Shown: positions 1 through 8,015 of the stretch, in pieces
Layout: the number at the start of each line of letters is the position of its first letter
Position numbering within the stretch: the stretch's first letter is position 1
From: Clostridia bacterium
GTDB lineage: Bacteria > Bacillota > Clostridia > Oscillospirales > Acutalibacteraceae
NCBI GenBank assembly: GCA_017516485.1
Contig: JAFXCH010000062.1
Span: forward strand, 1 to 64,000
Direction: 5' to 3'
Length of the DNA stretch: 64,000 bases
Translations under genes and position numbers: made by a program
Notes under the pieces: generated by a model
The model's database searches: none
The model's input: the letters and a program-made list of their open reading frames with translations, nothing else
What the model was told of the DNA's origin: nothing

Positions 1-56
1 ACCCACGACCTCCAGGGCCACAACCTGGCACTCTAACCAACTGAGCTATGTCCACC
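1..56 (-). tRNA. tRNA-His (GTG), partial
   Basis: Read on the minus strand, the segment holds an acceptor strand, a D arm (AGCTCAGTTGGTTAGAG) and an anticodon stem-loop with loop TTGTGGC, giving anticodon GTG. The extra G at position -1 typical of tRNA-His fits base 56. The T arm is only begun at base 1, so the 3' end lies outside the window. It is the third of three tRNA genes in one minus-strand cluster. Confidence 0.9.
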
Positions 57-61
57 ATAAA

Positions 62-138
62 TGGCGCGCTGGAAGGGACTCGAACCCCTGGCCTACTGCT
101 TAGAAGGCAGTTGCTCTATCCAGCTGAGCTACCAGCGC
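62..138 (-). tRNA. tRNA-Arg (TCT)
   Basis: A complete 77-base cloverleaf. The acceptor GCGCTGG pairs with CCAGCGC, the anticodon loop CTTCTAA gives TCT, the T loop is GGTTCGAGTCC, and the 3' CCA is encoded. It sits 4 bases from tRNA-Gly, so the two are surely one transcript. It decodes AGA. Confidence 0.96.
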
Positions 139-142
139 ACAA

Positions 143-216
<74 letters not shown>

Positions 217-257
217 ATGATTGACAACCTTACACCCACAAAATTGACAACGGGAAT

Positions 258-286
258 ATATTATCAAATTAAGTTAAGATTGTCAA
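258..286 (-). promoter_or_regulatory. Sigma-A promoter of the tRNA cluster
   Basis: On the minus strand TTGACA (281-286) is followed after 17 bases by TAATAT (258-263). Transcription would start near base 251, about 35 bases before tRNA-Gly. The -35 box sits just beyond the stop codon of the Dabb gene. Confidence 0.75.
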
Positions 287-313
287 TACAATTTTTAATT
301 TTTTTACTTATTT

Positions 314-601
314 TTAGTTTTCGTAGTCAACTACACATCTGTCCGTGATTACAGAGTGCACAAACTCCTTGACTTTGAGGTGCTCGGGATGCACCTGATA
401 CCCCTCAAGAGCTTCTTTGCTCTCGAATTTGCTGTATAAGGCGAGGTCATATCCTTTGGGGTTGAAGTTGAAGCCGACTTGTGCTGAAATAAGGCCGTCA
501 ACCTTGCCGACAAGGGCAGTGAGTATTTCACACATATGCTCCATATTTGCCTGCTTCTTTTCGTCGTCTCTTACTTTCCAGAATACGATATGCGTAACCA
601 T
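314..601 (-). CDS. Dabb (stress-responsive A/B barrel) family protein
   Basis: A 95-residue protein with the ferredoxin-like alpha/beta barrel pattern of the Dabb family. It opens with MVTHIVFWKV (first strand, conserved His), ends near KVKEFVHSV, and has the central YDLALYSKF strand with a HPEH motif. Length matches the family, whose members are small dimers. The biochemical role is usually unknown, and no enzyme activity can be assigned here. It lies 30 bases downstream of the GH3 gene on the same strand with no terminator between them, so it is probably co-transcribed. An AAGG-type ribosome site precedes the ATG. Confidence 0.85.
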   Translation of the reverse strand: MVTHIVFWKVRDDEKKQANMEHMCEILTALVGKVDGLISAQVGFNFNPKGYDLALYSKFESKEALEGYQVHPEHLKVKEFVHSVITDRCVVDYEN

Positions 602-631
602 GGTTAATTATTCCTTTCAATAACATAATTA

Positions 632-3124
632 TTAGGCTTGGAATGCAGCTGTCTGCATCTTCATGCGGCAGATGTCATATACGCAAAGTCGCATTGCTTT
701 GCCCATACCTATCGGGTCTCTCCAATAAGCGAACTTGAGCGAGAGAATTGTCTGCGGTGCAGATATAACATAAAGCATTGTAAGTATACCGTCATTGCGT
801 GCGTATACAGCAAGCACAGGGTCGAGGTAACCGTTACCTGTAAGGTCGATACTTGCATCTGTAATAACAAAGCCATCAAAGCCCCATTCGTTTCTCAGAA
901 GGTCTGTGATGAGTGCTTTGCTGCCGCCGCACCATTCTGAGCCGATTCTGTTATATGCGGACATAATACCTTTTGCGCCGCCGTCCTTGACAGAAATCTC
1001 AAACGGCTCAAGATAGATTTCGCGAAGTGACTGTTCGCTCAGCCATGTGTAAAGACCGTTAGACTGTCTGTTGGTTTCCTGTTCGTTTGCAGCAAAATGC
1101 TTTACTGTAACCACAATGCCTTTTGACTGTGCACCTCTTGTTACCGCTGCTGACATTCTGCCGGAAATCAACGGGTCTTCTGAGTAATACTCGTTGTTTC
1201 TGCCGCCCTGAGGGCTACGGTGAATGTTACAGCCCGGTGCATACCATACGTGTGTGCCGAGCTGATTGGCTTCGTCACCGATTATCTCGCCGAATTCTTC
1301 TGCAAGCTCGTCATTCCAAGTGCAGGCAAGTGCCGTTGCAACAGGGAAAGCAAGGCCTGAATCTGAGTAAAGCAGACCGCCTGAGCCTTTGACACAGGAA
1401 GGACCGTCGTTATCCGATGTTGCGGGAATACCGAGCCTATCTATAGCCTCTGTTTCATAGCCGCAGTCTGCAATAAGTTTAATCATTTCGTCTACCGTAA
1501 GCTGGTCGAGAAATGCATCCCAAAGCGATTCATCCTTAGCGACGTCGCTGAGAGTAATAACTCCATCAGCGTATTTAACGCCTGTTTTGGGTGCAGTGCC
1601 CTCTGTAGTGGGAGCAGGCCTTTGGTCGCTGTTTTTAACGCTGTCGGGTGCACTGTAATCGGTAGGAGGAGCAGGGTAGGTGCCCTCTGCATCACTGCGT
1701 GAAAGGTATGTAAGGTTACCCTCTGCCTGCTCAAAAAGATTGCCGATTTCATTGCCCGAATTATCATCGGTCTTGTAAACAATCTTTTCGTCAACGGTAT
1801 ATGTAAATGACTTTTCAAATGTTCTTACATCGTGTGCGATATGGATTTTGTATTCGCCTTTATCAAGCACCCATGCTTCTTCTGTTTTGGAGTCATAGGA
1901 TGCCATATCTTCTGTTTTGAAAGTTAATGACAGTGTCTGGCTTTCGCCGGGAGCAAGAAGCTTTGTTTTGCCGTATGCAGCAAGCTCGATTGCACTCTTT
2001 TCGATTCCGCCGTCATAGTAAGGTGCGGAGAAATACATCTGTACAACTTCTTTACCTGCAACATTGCCGATGTTTGTAACATTTACTTTTGCAGTGATTT
2101 CTTTATCGTTAGCCTTGAAATCGGTAACATTCCATTCGAAGTCAGTGTAAGACAGACCGTAACCGAAGGGGTACTGCACCTTTTCGGGTGCAAATGTCTC
2201 AAAATATCTGTAGCCGACATAAATACCTTCACTGTAATTTACAAAGTATTTCGGAATTCCGAAAATGCCTTTGTACATATAATTACCGAAGTTTTCGGAT
2301 GCAGGATGGTCTTCAATGTCGTAGGATATAGTATCCACAAGTTTACCTGAGGGATTTACTACGCCTGTAAGCACTTTACCTACGCTGTCAGTTGCAACTT
2401 CACCTGGCAGCCACATAATCATAGCGGCTTTGATGCTGTCGTAATCCTCGAGCCATGACATATCCATTATATTTGAAATATTGAATACAACTATAACGTC
2501 AGAGAAGTTTTCACAGACCTTTTCAATCATCTGTTCTTCTTCTGCAGTGAGATTGAGTGTTTCAATACTGAGGTCTTTCATTTCTGTGCCGACTCTGCCG
2601 ATTACAATGATAGCAGTATCGGAGTATTCGCGTGCTTCTTCCCAAGCAGAATCGCTGATTCGGCTGATAGGCATTTCGGATTGACCGCCGCCGAAAAACT
2701 GTTTGAGCACGGTTATGACATAGCCTATTAATCCGAGGTCAACCTTAGTGCCTGTAAATTTAGCATAGGTGTTGTAGAGGTTTTGGTTATACTCTATACC
2801 TGCATTTGTGAGGGCATCGTAAAATCCTACAGCATCGGATGAGCGTACTGCGCCGGAGCCGGCAGCACCTGCAAATGCAATAGAACAGGAAGCGGCACCG
2901 AAAACGTTTACCTTGCGTGTTTCAAGAGGTAAAACATCATCATCGTTTTTGAGCAGTACAATGCCTTCAGATTCAATCTGATTGGCTATTTCGATTGCTG
3001 TTTTCCTGGTTTCTTCGCTTATCATATCCGATGCCGCAAAGGCACATACGGAAGATGATAAGAGTATCATTGCAACAATAACAACCGAAAGTGTGCGTCT
3101 GAAAAAACGGTTAACTTTTTTCAT
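632..3124 (-). CDS. Secreted GH3 family beta-glycosidase with inverted domain order
   Basis: An 830-residue protein. Residues 1-31 are a signal peptide (basic start, hydrophobic core, SVCAFA cleavage region), so the enzyme is exported. The next ~300 residues are the GH3 C-terminal alpha/beta sandwich (SEGIVLLKNDDDVLPL at its start), followed by a fibronectin-III-like domain (GKEVVQMYFSAPY), a Pro/Ala/Ser-rich linker near 470-510, and finally the GH3 (beta/alpha)8 domain with KHFAANEQE and GFVITDAS. Asp756 in the latter is the expected nucleophile. Most GH3 enzymes carry the barrel first. The permuted order is known from some ruminococcal and Butyrivibrio enzymes. Substrate cannot be read from sequence; beta-glucosidase or beta-xylosidase is likely. 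It has its own promoter and an AGGAGG site before the ATG, and lies downstream of a sugar symporter. Confidence 0.9.
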   Translation of the reverse strand: MKKVNRFFRRTLSVVIVAMILLSSSVCAFAASDMISEETRKTAIEIANQIESEGIVLLKNDDDVLPLETRKVNVFGAASCSIAFAGAAGSGAVRSSDAVGFYDALTNAGIEYNQNLYNTYAKFTGTKVDLGLIGYVITVLKQFFGGGQSEMPISRISDSAWEEAREYSDTAIIVIGRVGTEMKDLSIETLNLTAEEEQMIEKVCENFSDVIVVFNISNIMDMSWLEDYDSIKAAMIMWLPGEVATDSVGKVLTGVVNPSGKLVDTISYDIEDHPASENFGNYMYKGIFGIPKYFVNYSEGIYVGYRYFETFAPEKVQYPFGYGLSYTDFEWNVTDFKANDKEITAKVNVTNIGNVAGKEVVQMYFSAPYYDGGIEKSAIELAAYGKTKLLAPGESQTLSLTFKTEDMASYDSKTEEAWVLDKGEYKIHIAHDVRTFEKSFTYTVDEKIVYKTDDNSGNEIGNLFEQAEGNLTYLSRSDAEGTYPAPPTDYSAPDSVKNSDQRPAPTTEGTAPKTGVKYADGVITLSDVAKDESLWDAFLDQLTVDEMIKLIADCGYETEAIDRLGIPATSDNDGPSCVKGSGGLLYSDSGLAFPVATALACTWNDELAEEFGEIIGDEANQLGTHVWYAPGCNIHRSPQGGRNNEYYSEDPLISGRMSAAVTRGAQSKGIVVTVKHFAANEQETNRQSNGLYTWLSEQSLREIYLEPFEISVKDGGAKGIMSAYNRIGSEWCGGSKALITDLLRNEWGFDGFVITDASIDLTGNGYLDPVLAVYARNDGILTMLYVISAPQTILSLKFAYWRDPIGMGKAMRLCVYDICRMKMQTAAFQA

Positions 3125-3154
3125 ACTGACAGCCTCCTTGAAGAAGATAAATAT

Positions 3155-3183
3155 ATTATATCATACTGTAACGCTGTTTGCAA
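3155..3183 (-). promoter_or_regulatory. Promoter of the GH3 gene
   Basis: On the minus strand TTGCAA (3178-3183), 17 bases, then TATAAT (3155-3160), with a TG one base upstream of the -10 box. It stands between the terminator of the upstream transporter gene and the GH3 start, so GH3 can be transcribed independently. Confidence 0.7.
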
Positions 3184-3199
3184 CGGATACAGGTGTATA

Positions 3200-3238
3200 T
3201 GAAAAAACGGATGTAAAAATCGCTTTTTACACCCGTTT
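3200..3238 (-). terminator. Rho-independent terminator after the GPH symporter gene
   Basis: A 14-base-pair stem (AACGGATGTAAAAA against TTTTTACACCCGTT, one mismatch) with loop TCGC. On the minus strand it is followed by a run of six T. It begins about 20 bases past the transporter stop codon. Confidence 0.8.
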
Positions 3239-3258
3239 GCAAATAATATTATTATCTG

Positions 3259-4692
3259 TTAATCATCGTCATCATCGTCGTCGCTGTCATAGTTCGTATG
3301 AGCGGCAAATGCCTCTTCTTCTTTTTTGCCGATGTTGTATATGAATTTCATTGCAAGGAATGCGATAAGTGAGCCGATTGCAAGTACGATAAAGTAAAGG
3401 TTCTTGACATCTTCACCGAAGCCTTCGGGCTGAACTGCTGTTTCACCCTCAACAAATCCGATTGCACCCAGACCGAGTGCGACAACAGCCTGACCAATAC
3501 CTTGAGCAAGCTTGCGGAAGAATGAGTAAATCGCATACAGTGAGCCTTCTTCACTCTTGCCTGTTTTTCTGTAGCTGACTTCGATACAGTCTGCGACGAT
3601 AGCCCATACGGAAATCTGGAAACCTGCGTTGCCGAGGTTAAGACCCATAAGGCAGACAACGTAAATTATCATACCTGTTGCATTGGGTGAAATAGGCATA
3701 AAGATGGCAATTAAACCTGAAATTGCGCCTACAAACATTGCGGTTACAATTACTGCTTTCTTGCCGAATTTTTTTGTGAGTTTGCCGATGAAAGCCATAA
3801 AAAGAATCATCGGTGCATAGCTGCCTACCATAGCTATGCTTATTTTATCGGTAGCGTGGAAGAAGTACTGGAAAACCATATTGTTGAGTGCCATTGTGGA
3901 GTTGAAGAGAGCAACAGAGGCAACGGAAGCGATTGTTGCACCGACCATAGCACGGTTTGTGAAGAACGATTTTGTAGAGGATATCATTGCCTTGAATCCT
4001 ACTGCGTTATCGCTTGAGTTGTGGCTGACACGCTCTGTAACGAGCTTTGTTGTGCCCCAGAGCACTACCATTGCAACAATAGAGAGAACAACGGCAACGG
4101 GCAGAAGAGAGCTGCCCTTGAGTACTTCTATCTCTTCGCCTGCAGCATTAATTTTCTTATCATAAACTATATTCGGGAGCACTATCATAATTACGATAGC
4201 GGGAAGTGCGGCACCGATGCTGCGGAAGGTTGAAAGCGAAACCTTCTGCTGCGGGTCATCGGTAATAACGGAATGGAGTGAACCGTAAGGTACATTTACC
4301 ATTGTGTAAGCGATTGACCACAGACAGTATGAGCCGAGGCACCACGCATATTTGCCCCATGTTGAGAAGCTCTGCACCGGTGCAAAAATCATAACGTTGA
4401 ATATGACAAGTGTAACAGCACCTATCAGAATCCAGGGCATATATTTACTTTTTTTGCCGATCTTTTTTGTGTCTACAAGGTTACCGATAACAATATCGTT
4501 TATTGCGTCAAATACCTTGGATAATATAATAATGATTGCATAAGCTTCTTCCGATATGCCGATGTATTGCATATAGAAAAGCTGCATGAATGTTGCTACG
4601 AGCTGGAATGAGAATCCGCAGCCCATGTCACCCATAGCGTAGCCGAGCTTGTCTCGCCAGCCAAAGGGGCGAAGATTGTTATTGGTGCTCAT
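3259..4692 (-). CDS. GPH family (MelB-type) sugar:cation symporter
   Basis: A 477-residue polytopic membrane protein of the glycoside-pentoside-hexuronide branch of the major facilitator superfamily. The N-terminus (WRDKLGYAMGDMGCGFSFQ) and the following LSKVFDAINDIVIGNLVD match the conserved first helices of MelB/XynB/LacS-like carriers, in which Asp residues in helix II take part in cation coupling. About twelve hydrophobic segments can be traced. The C-terminus is unusual: a short tail with seven consecutive Asp after DS. A GGGAGG site precedes the ATG. The next gene downstream encodes a secreted GH3 glycosidase, so it plausibly imports glycosides or sugars released outside. The substrate is not determinable. 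Confidence 0.88.
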   Translation of the reverse strand: MSTNNNLRPFGWRDKLGYAMGDMGCGFSFQLVATFMQLFYMQYIGISEEAYAIIIILSKVFDAINDIVIGNLVDTKKIGKKSKYMPWILIGAVTLVIFNVMIFAPVQSFSTWGKYAWCLGSYCLWSIAYTMVNVPYGSLHSVITDDPQQKVSLSTFRSIGAALPAIVIMIVLPNIVYDKKINAAGEEIEVLKGSSLLPVAVVLSIVAMVVLWGTTKLVTERVSHNSSDNAVGFKAMISSTKSFFTNRAMVGATIASVASVALFNSTMALNNMVFQYFFHATDKISIAMVGSYAPMILFMAFIGKLTKKFGKKAVIVTAMFVGAISGLIAIFMPISPNATGMIIYVVCLMGLNLGNAGFQISVWAIVADCIEVSYRKTGKSEEGSLYAIYSFFRKLAQGIGQAVVALGLGAIGFVEGETAVQPEGFGEDVKNLYFIVLAIGSLIAFLAMKFIYNIGKKEEEAFAAHTNYDSDDDDDDD

Positions 4693-4717
4693 CTTCTTTA
4701 CCTCCCGTGTATTATAG

Positions 4718-4731
4718 TTTGCTTAAGCAAA
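4718..4731. promoter_or_regulatory. Perfect 14-base palindrome, candidate operator
   Basis: TTTGCTTAAGCAAA is fully self-complementary and lies between the symporter's likely promoter and its ribosome site, where a repressor could block transcription. No regulator gene is adjacent, so the binding protein is unknown. This is an inference from position and symmetry. Confidence 0.45.
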
Positions 4732-4756
4732 GTCTGTAATACATCTTTTTTCAATA

Positions 4757-4785
4757 ATTATAGCTTAATCACACCAAAAACGCAA
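4757..4785 (-). promoter_or_regulatory. Likely promoter of the GPH symporter gene
   Basis: On the minus strand TTGCGT (4780-4785), 17 bases, TATAAT (4757-4762). The leader to the ATG would be about 58 bases and would include the palindrome at 4718-4731. A second TATAAT at 4711-4716 is too close to the start codon to be convincing. Confidence 0.6.
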
Positions 4786-4856
4786 TAGCTGTTAATGTGG
4801 TTATATTTGTATATCAAAAAATCATTTTATATTTTGGATAAAATAACAGAAAAGTA

Positions 4857-4885
4857 GTGACATTTCACAAAAAGCGTGTTATAAT
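4857..4885 (+). promoter_or_regulatory. Promoter of the phoH operon
   Basis: GTGACA (4857-4862), 17 bases, TATAAT (4880-4885). Transcription would start near 4892, leaving a leader of about 45 bases before the TTG start of phoH. It is divergent from the symporter promoter. Confidence 0.7.
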
Positions 4886-4935
4886 TCTGTAAGTTTATAC
4901 TATTTTTTAATCAGCTTGGTTAGGAGAGTAGCCTT

Positions 4936-5901
4936 TTGTTTGAACAGACGGTAAATATTGACAGAATGGAGCATGCCGTAAGCCTTTTCGGCAGCTTCGA
5001 TGAAAACATAAGAAAGATTGAGCATGAGTACGGAGTTTCCGTTGTCAGCCGCGGCTCTGAGCTTAAAGTTACGGGTGAGGCGGACGGTGTGTCCAAAGCC
5101 GTGCGTGCCATTAACGGCCTGCTTACGCTCATCAATAAGGGTGAAGCGCTTAACGAGCAGAATGTGCGTTATGTTATGACTCTTGTAGGTGAGGGCAACG
5201 AAACACAGATTTCATCAATGGGCAATGATTGCGTGTGTATTACCGCCAAGGGCAGACCTGTCAAGCCAAAAACTCTCGGTCAGAAAAACTATATAGAGGC
5301 AATCCGCAACAATACGATTGTTTTCGGTGTAGGTCCTGCAGGTACGGGTAAGACTTACCTTGCCGTTGCAATGGCTGTAAATGCTTTCCGCGCTAAAGAA
5401 GTCAACCGTATTATCCTTACGAGACCTGCCGTTGAAGCAGGTGAGAAGCTCGGTTTCCTGCCCGGTGACCTTCAGCAGAAGGTTGACCCTTATCTGCGTC
5501 CGCTTTACGATGCTCTTTTCGATATGCTCGGCGCAGAAAATTTCCAGAAGTATCAGGAGAGGGGAAGTATTGAGGTTGCTCCGCTTGCCTATATGCGAGG
5601 CCGTACGCTTGACGATAGCTTCGTAATCCTTGACGAGGCTCAGAACACTACTCCCGAGCAGATGAAAATGTTCCTCACACGTCTCGGCTTCAACTCTAAA
5701 ATGGTAATTACCGGTGACGTTACACAGATAGACCTTCCCGACGGTAAGCGTTCGGGTCTTGTAGAAGTAATCAGAATTCTCAAAGGTGTAGATGATATCG
5801 AAACAATAGCTTTTAATGATAAGGATGTTGTCCGTCACAGACTTGTTCAGGATATTGTCAAAGCCTATGCCAGATATGAAGAACGTAAGAAAAACAGATA
5901 A
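4936..5901 (+). CDS. phoH: PhoH family ATPase (PhoH/YbeZ-like)
   Basis: A 321-residue cytoplasmic P-loop ATPase. An N-terminal KH-like nucleic-acid-binding region (about residues 1-75) precedes the PhoH domain, with Walker A GVGPAGTGKT at 131-140 and Walker B FVILDEAQN near 230. The conserved EAQNTTPEQMKMFLTRLG and GDVTQIDLP motifs are complete. In other bacteria PhoH/YbeZ works with the rRNA-processing endonuclease YbeY, which is the next gene here, so a role in RNA metabolism is likely. The start is TTG at 4936, placed 7 bases after TAGGAGAG; the next ATG (4966) would cut the conserved N-terminus. Confidence 0.93.
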   Translation: MFEQTVNIDRMEHAVSLFGSFDENIRKIEHEYGVSVVSRGSELKVTGEADGVSKAVRAINGLLTLINKGEALNEQNVRYVMTLVGEGNETQISSMGNDCVCITAKGRPVKPKTLGQKNYIEAIRNNTIVFGVGPAGTGKTYLAVAMAVNAFRAKEVNRIILTRPAVEAGEKLGFLPGDLQQKVDPYLRPLYDALFDMLGAENFQKYQERGSIEVAPLAYMRGRTLDDSFVILDEAQNTTPEQMKMFLTRLGFNSKMVITGDVTQIDLPDGKRSGLVEVIRILKGVDDIETIAFNDKDVVRHRLVQDIVKAYARYEERKKNR

Positions 5902-5921
5902 AAGAGAGGGGTTACAGAGAA

Positions 5922-6431
5922 GTGAAAAATAAGGTAATTATTTCAGATGAACAGACAAAAGTAAAGATTCCTACAGGTTTACGCCTGCTTGTCAGACGAA
6001 GCTGTACGGCTGTGCTTGTAAACGAAAATTTTGAGGGCTCAGCAGAGGTAAGCGTTACGTTTGTTGACGATGAGCGTATACAGGAGCTCAATAAGGAATT
6101 CCGCAATATAGATTCATCAACCGACGTGCTTTCTTTTCCGCTCGGTGAAAACGGTGTTTACGATGAAAATCCCGAAACCGGTGCTAAAATGCTCGGCGAT
6201 ATCGTTATTTCAATGGAGCACGCAGTTGCACAGGCAAAGCTTTACGAACATAGCCTTCAGCGTGAGGTTGCTTTCCTCACTGTACATTCAATGCTTCACC
6301 TGCTCGGATATGACCATGTTAACGGCGGTCTTGAACGCGTTCGTATGCGTGAAAAAGAAGAAGAGGTACTTGTAAAGCTCGGTCTTCACCGTACAAGCAG
6401 TTATTATCTCGGTGAGGATGAAGAGGGTTAA
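5922..6431 (+). CDS. ybeY: Endoribonuclease YbeY, 16S rRNA maturation
   Basis: A 169-residue zinc-dependent endoribonuclease family member. The metal site H-x3-H-x5-H is present (His122, His126, His132 in HSMLHLLGYDH), preceded by the family motif STDVLSFPL. YbeY takes part in 16S rRNA 3'-end maturation and ribosome quality control. The start is GTG at 5922, about 10 bases after GAGAGGGG. It is 20 bases after phoH and 3 bases before dgkA, within one operon. Confidence 0.95.
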   Translation: MKNKVIISDEQTKVKIPTGLRLLVRRSCTAVLVNENFEGSAEVSVTFVDDERIQELNKEFRNIDSSTDVLSFPLGENGVYDENPETGAKMLGDIVISMEHAVAQAKLYEHSLQREVAFLTVHSMLHLLGYDHVNGGLERVRMREKEEEVLVKLGLHRTSSYYLGEDEEG

Positions 6432-6434
6432 GCT

Positions 6435-6923
6435 ATGCTTTCTTTTCTCAAGAGTTTTGTTTACGCATTCAAGGGCGTAGTTTTCGGCATACTTAATGAG
6501 CGTAATATGCGCGTCCATTTTACTTGCCTTGCCTATATGATGTTTTTCTTGCTGCGTTACGATTTTTTTGTTGTTACACGTACACAGGCGGCAATTCTTG
6601 CTCTTGCAGCAGCACTTGTTATTGTTGCCGAGTACATCAATACTGCTGTTGAGCGTGCGGTTGATACGGCGTCAAAGGGTGAAATAAGTGACTTTGCACG
6701 TATTGCAAAAGATACGGCGGCAGGTGCAGTATTGATAGCAGCTTTGTTTGCTGTTGCTGTAGGCTTTATAATTCTTTATCAGCCCGATGCATTTAAAGCG
6801 ATGTTTGCATATTATGCTGCAAATCCTCTCAGTGCAGTAATTTTTGCTGTCAGTTTTGTTATTGCTGTGCTGTTTATGTTTGTAAATCCCGAAACTTATC
6901 TCAAAATATTCAGGAGAAAATAA
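6435..6923 (+). CDS. dgkA: Diacylglycerol/undecaprenol kinase family membrane protein
   Basis: A 162-residue membrane protein of the DgkA family. It shows the amphipathic start, the NERNMRVH motif near residue 22, the family signature EYINTAVERAVD, and AKDTAAGAV before the third helix. Gram-positive members mostly phosphorylate undecaprenol rather than diacylglycerol, feeding the lipid carrier of wall synthesis. The protein is longer than the usual ~125-135 residues because of an additional C-terminal hydrophobic helix (about 130-156). It sits between ybeY and era, its standard position in Firmicutes. Confidence 0.9.
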   Translation: MLSFLKSFVYAFKGVVFGILNERNMRVHFTCLAYMMFFLLRYDFFVVTRTQAAILALAAALVIVAEYINTAVERAVDTASKGEISDFARIAKDTAAGAVLIAALFAVAVGFIILYQPDAFKAMFAYYAANPLSAVIFAVSFVIAVLFMFVNPETYLKIFRRK

Positions 6924-6927
6924 ATTT

Positions 6928-7821
6928 ATGAATGAGCAGAAAACTGCGTTTATAGCCATTGTCGGATGTCCTAATGTCGGCAAATCTTCAATTCTCAACA
7001 AGCTTCTCGGTGAAAAAATTGCAATTGTTTCCGATAAGCCGCAGACAACACGCACCCGTATTATGGGCGTGCTTACTGTTGATGAAACCCAGCTTGTCTT
7101 TACCGATACACCCGGTTTCCACAGACCCAAGACAAAGCTCGGTGAAAAAATGATCAAAGCTGTCGACGAAACAATTTCGGGTGTGGATGCCTGCCTTTTT
7201 GTTGTTGAGCCAACCGGTGAGCTTCGTCCGACCGAGGAGGAGCTTCTCAAGAAGTTTGCTCAGCAGAAGGCAAGGGTAGTGCTTGCAATCAATAAGGTCG
7301 ATACCGTGCCCGAAAAAGAGAATCTTATGAAGAGAATTCTCGAGTTTTCACAGCTCTACAATTTTGAAGCGATTGTGCCTGTTTCCGCTGTCAAGGGTGA
7401 TAATATGGAGCCTTTGCTTGATGAGCTTATGAAGCTCGCGGAAGAAGGCTACCATTTCTTCCCCGAGGATACTCTTACCGACCAGCCCGAGCGTGTGCTT
7501 GCCGCCGAGATGATTCGCGAAAAATTACTCCGTAATCTCGATAAGGAAATTCCGCACGGTACAGCAGTCAGTATCGAACGTATGCGTGAGCGTGACGATG
7601 CTGAAATTATCGATATCGAAGCAATTATTTACTGTGAAAAAGAGAGTCACAAGGGCATAATTATCGGTAAGCAGGGTGCTATGCTCAAGCGTGTTTCAAC
7701 ACGTGCACGCGAAGATATGGAACGCTTCTTTGACTGCAAAGTCAATCTTAAATGCTGGGTTAAAGTTAAGGAAGACTGGCGAAACCGCGAAGGTCTTATT
7801 CACAATTTCGGCCTTGACTGA
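6928..7821 (+). CDS. era: GTPase Era
   Basis: A 297-residue ribosome-assembly GTPase. The G1 motif GCPNVGKS (13-20), G3 DTPG (60-63) and G4 NKVD (122-125) are intact, and the C-terminal KH domain carries the GxxG loop in IIGKQGAMLKR. Era binds the 3' end of 16S rRNA during 30S assembly, the same region handled by YbeY encoded two genes upstream. It starts 4 bases after dgkA with an AGGAGAA site. Confidence 0.97.
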   Translation: MNEQKTAFIAIVGCPNVGKSSILNKLLGEKIAIVSDKPQTTRTRIMGVLTVDETQLVFTDTPGFHRPKTKLGEKMIKAVDETISGVDACLFVVEPTGELRPTEEELLKKFAQQKARVVLAINKVDTVPEKENLMKRILEFSQLYNFEAIVPVSAVKGDNMEPLLDELMKLAEEGYHFFPEDTLTDQPERVLAAEMIREKLLRNLDKEIPHGTAVSIERMRERDDAEIIDIEAIIYCEKESHKGIIIGKQGAMLKRVSTRAREDMERFFDCKVNLKCWVKVKEDWRNREGLIHNFGLD

Positions 7822-7886
7822 TATTAATTTCCATTCATAAAATGTAAGCACATTCATAACTTATAAACAGAAAGGATGAATGTGTA

Positions 7887-8015
7887 ATGGATAAAAATGA
7901 AGCATGGGAAAAATTTACAAGAAGCGGAAAAATTACGGACTATTTGAAGTACAGGGAGATAGCCAATGAGGCTCAACACAGACGGACTGATAATACGCGA
8001 AATTCAGACGGGTGA
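7887..8015 (+). CDS. yqzL: YqzL-like small protein
   Basis: A 42-residue ORF starting ATG at 7887, 11 bases after AGAAAGGA, and overlapping the recO start by 50 bases. The sequence MDKNEAWEKFTRSGKITDYL resembles the short YqzL family (Trp-x-x-Phe, then Gly-x-Ile-x-x-Tyr-Leu), whose genes lie between era and recO in many Firmicutes. That position is conserved here. The function of YqzL is not established. The last dozen residues are read from sequence shared with recO in another frame. Confidence 0.72.
   Translation: MDKNEAWEKFTRSGKITDYLKYREIANEAQHRRTDNTRNSDG

Noticed and set aside
5215-5838. 207-codon minus-strand open frame opposite phoH
   Set aside because: Lies entirely over the PhoH ATPase domain; composition typical of a shadow frame.
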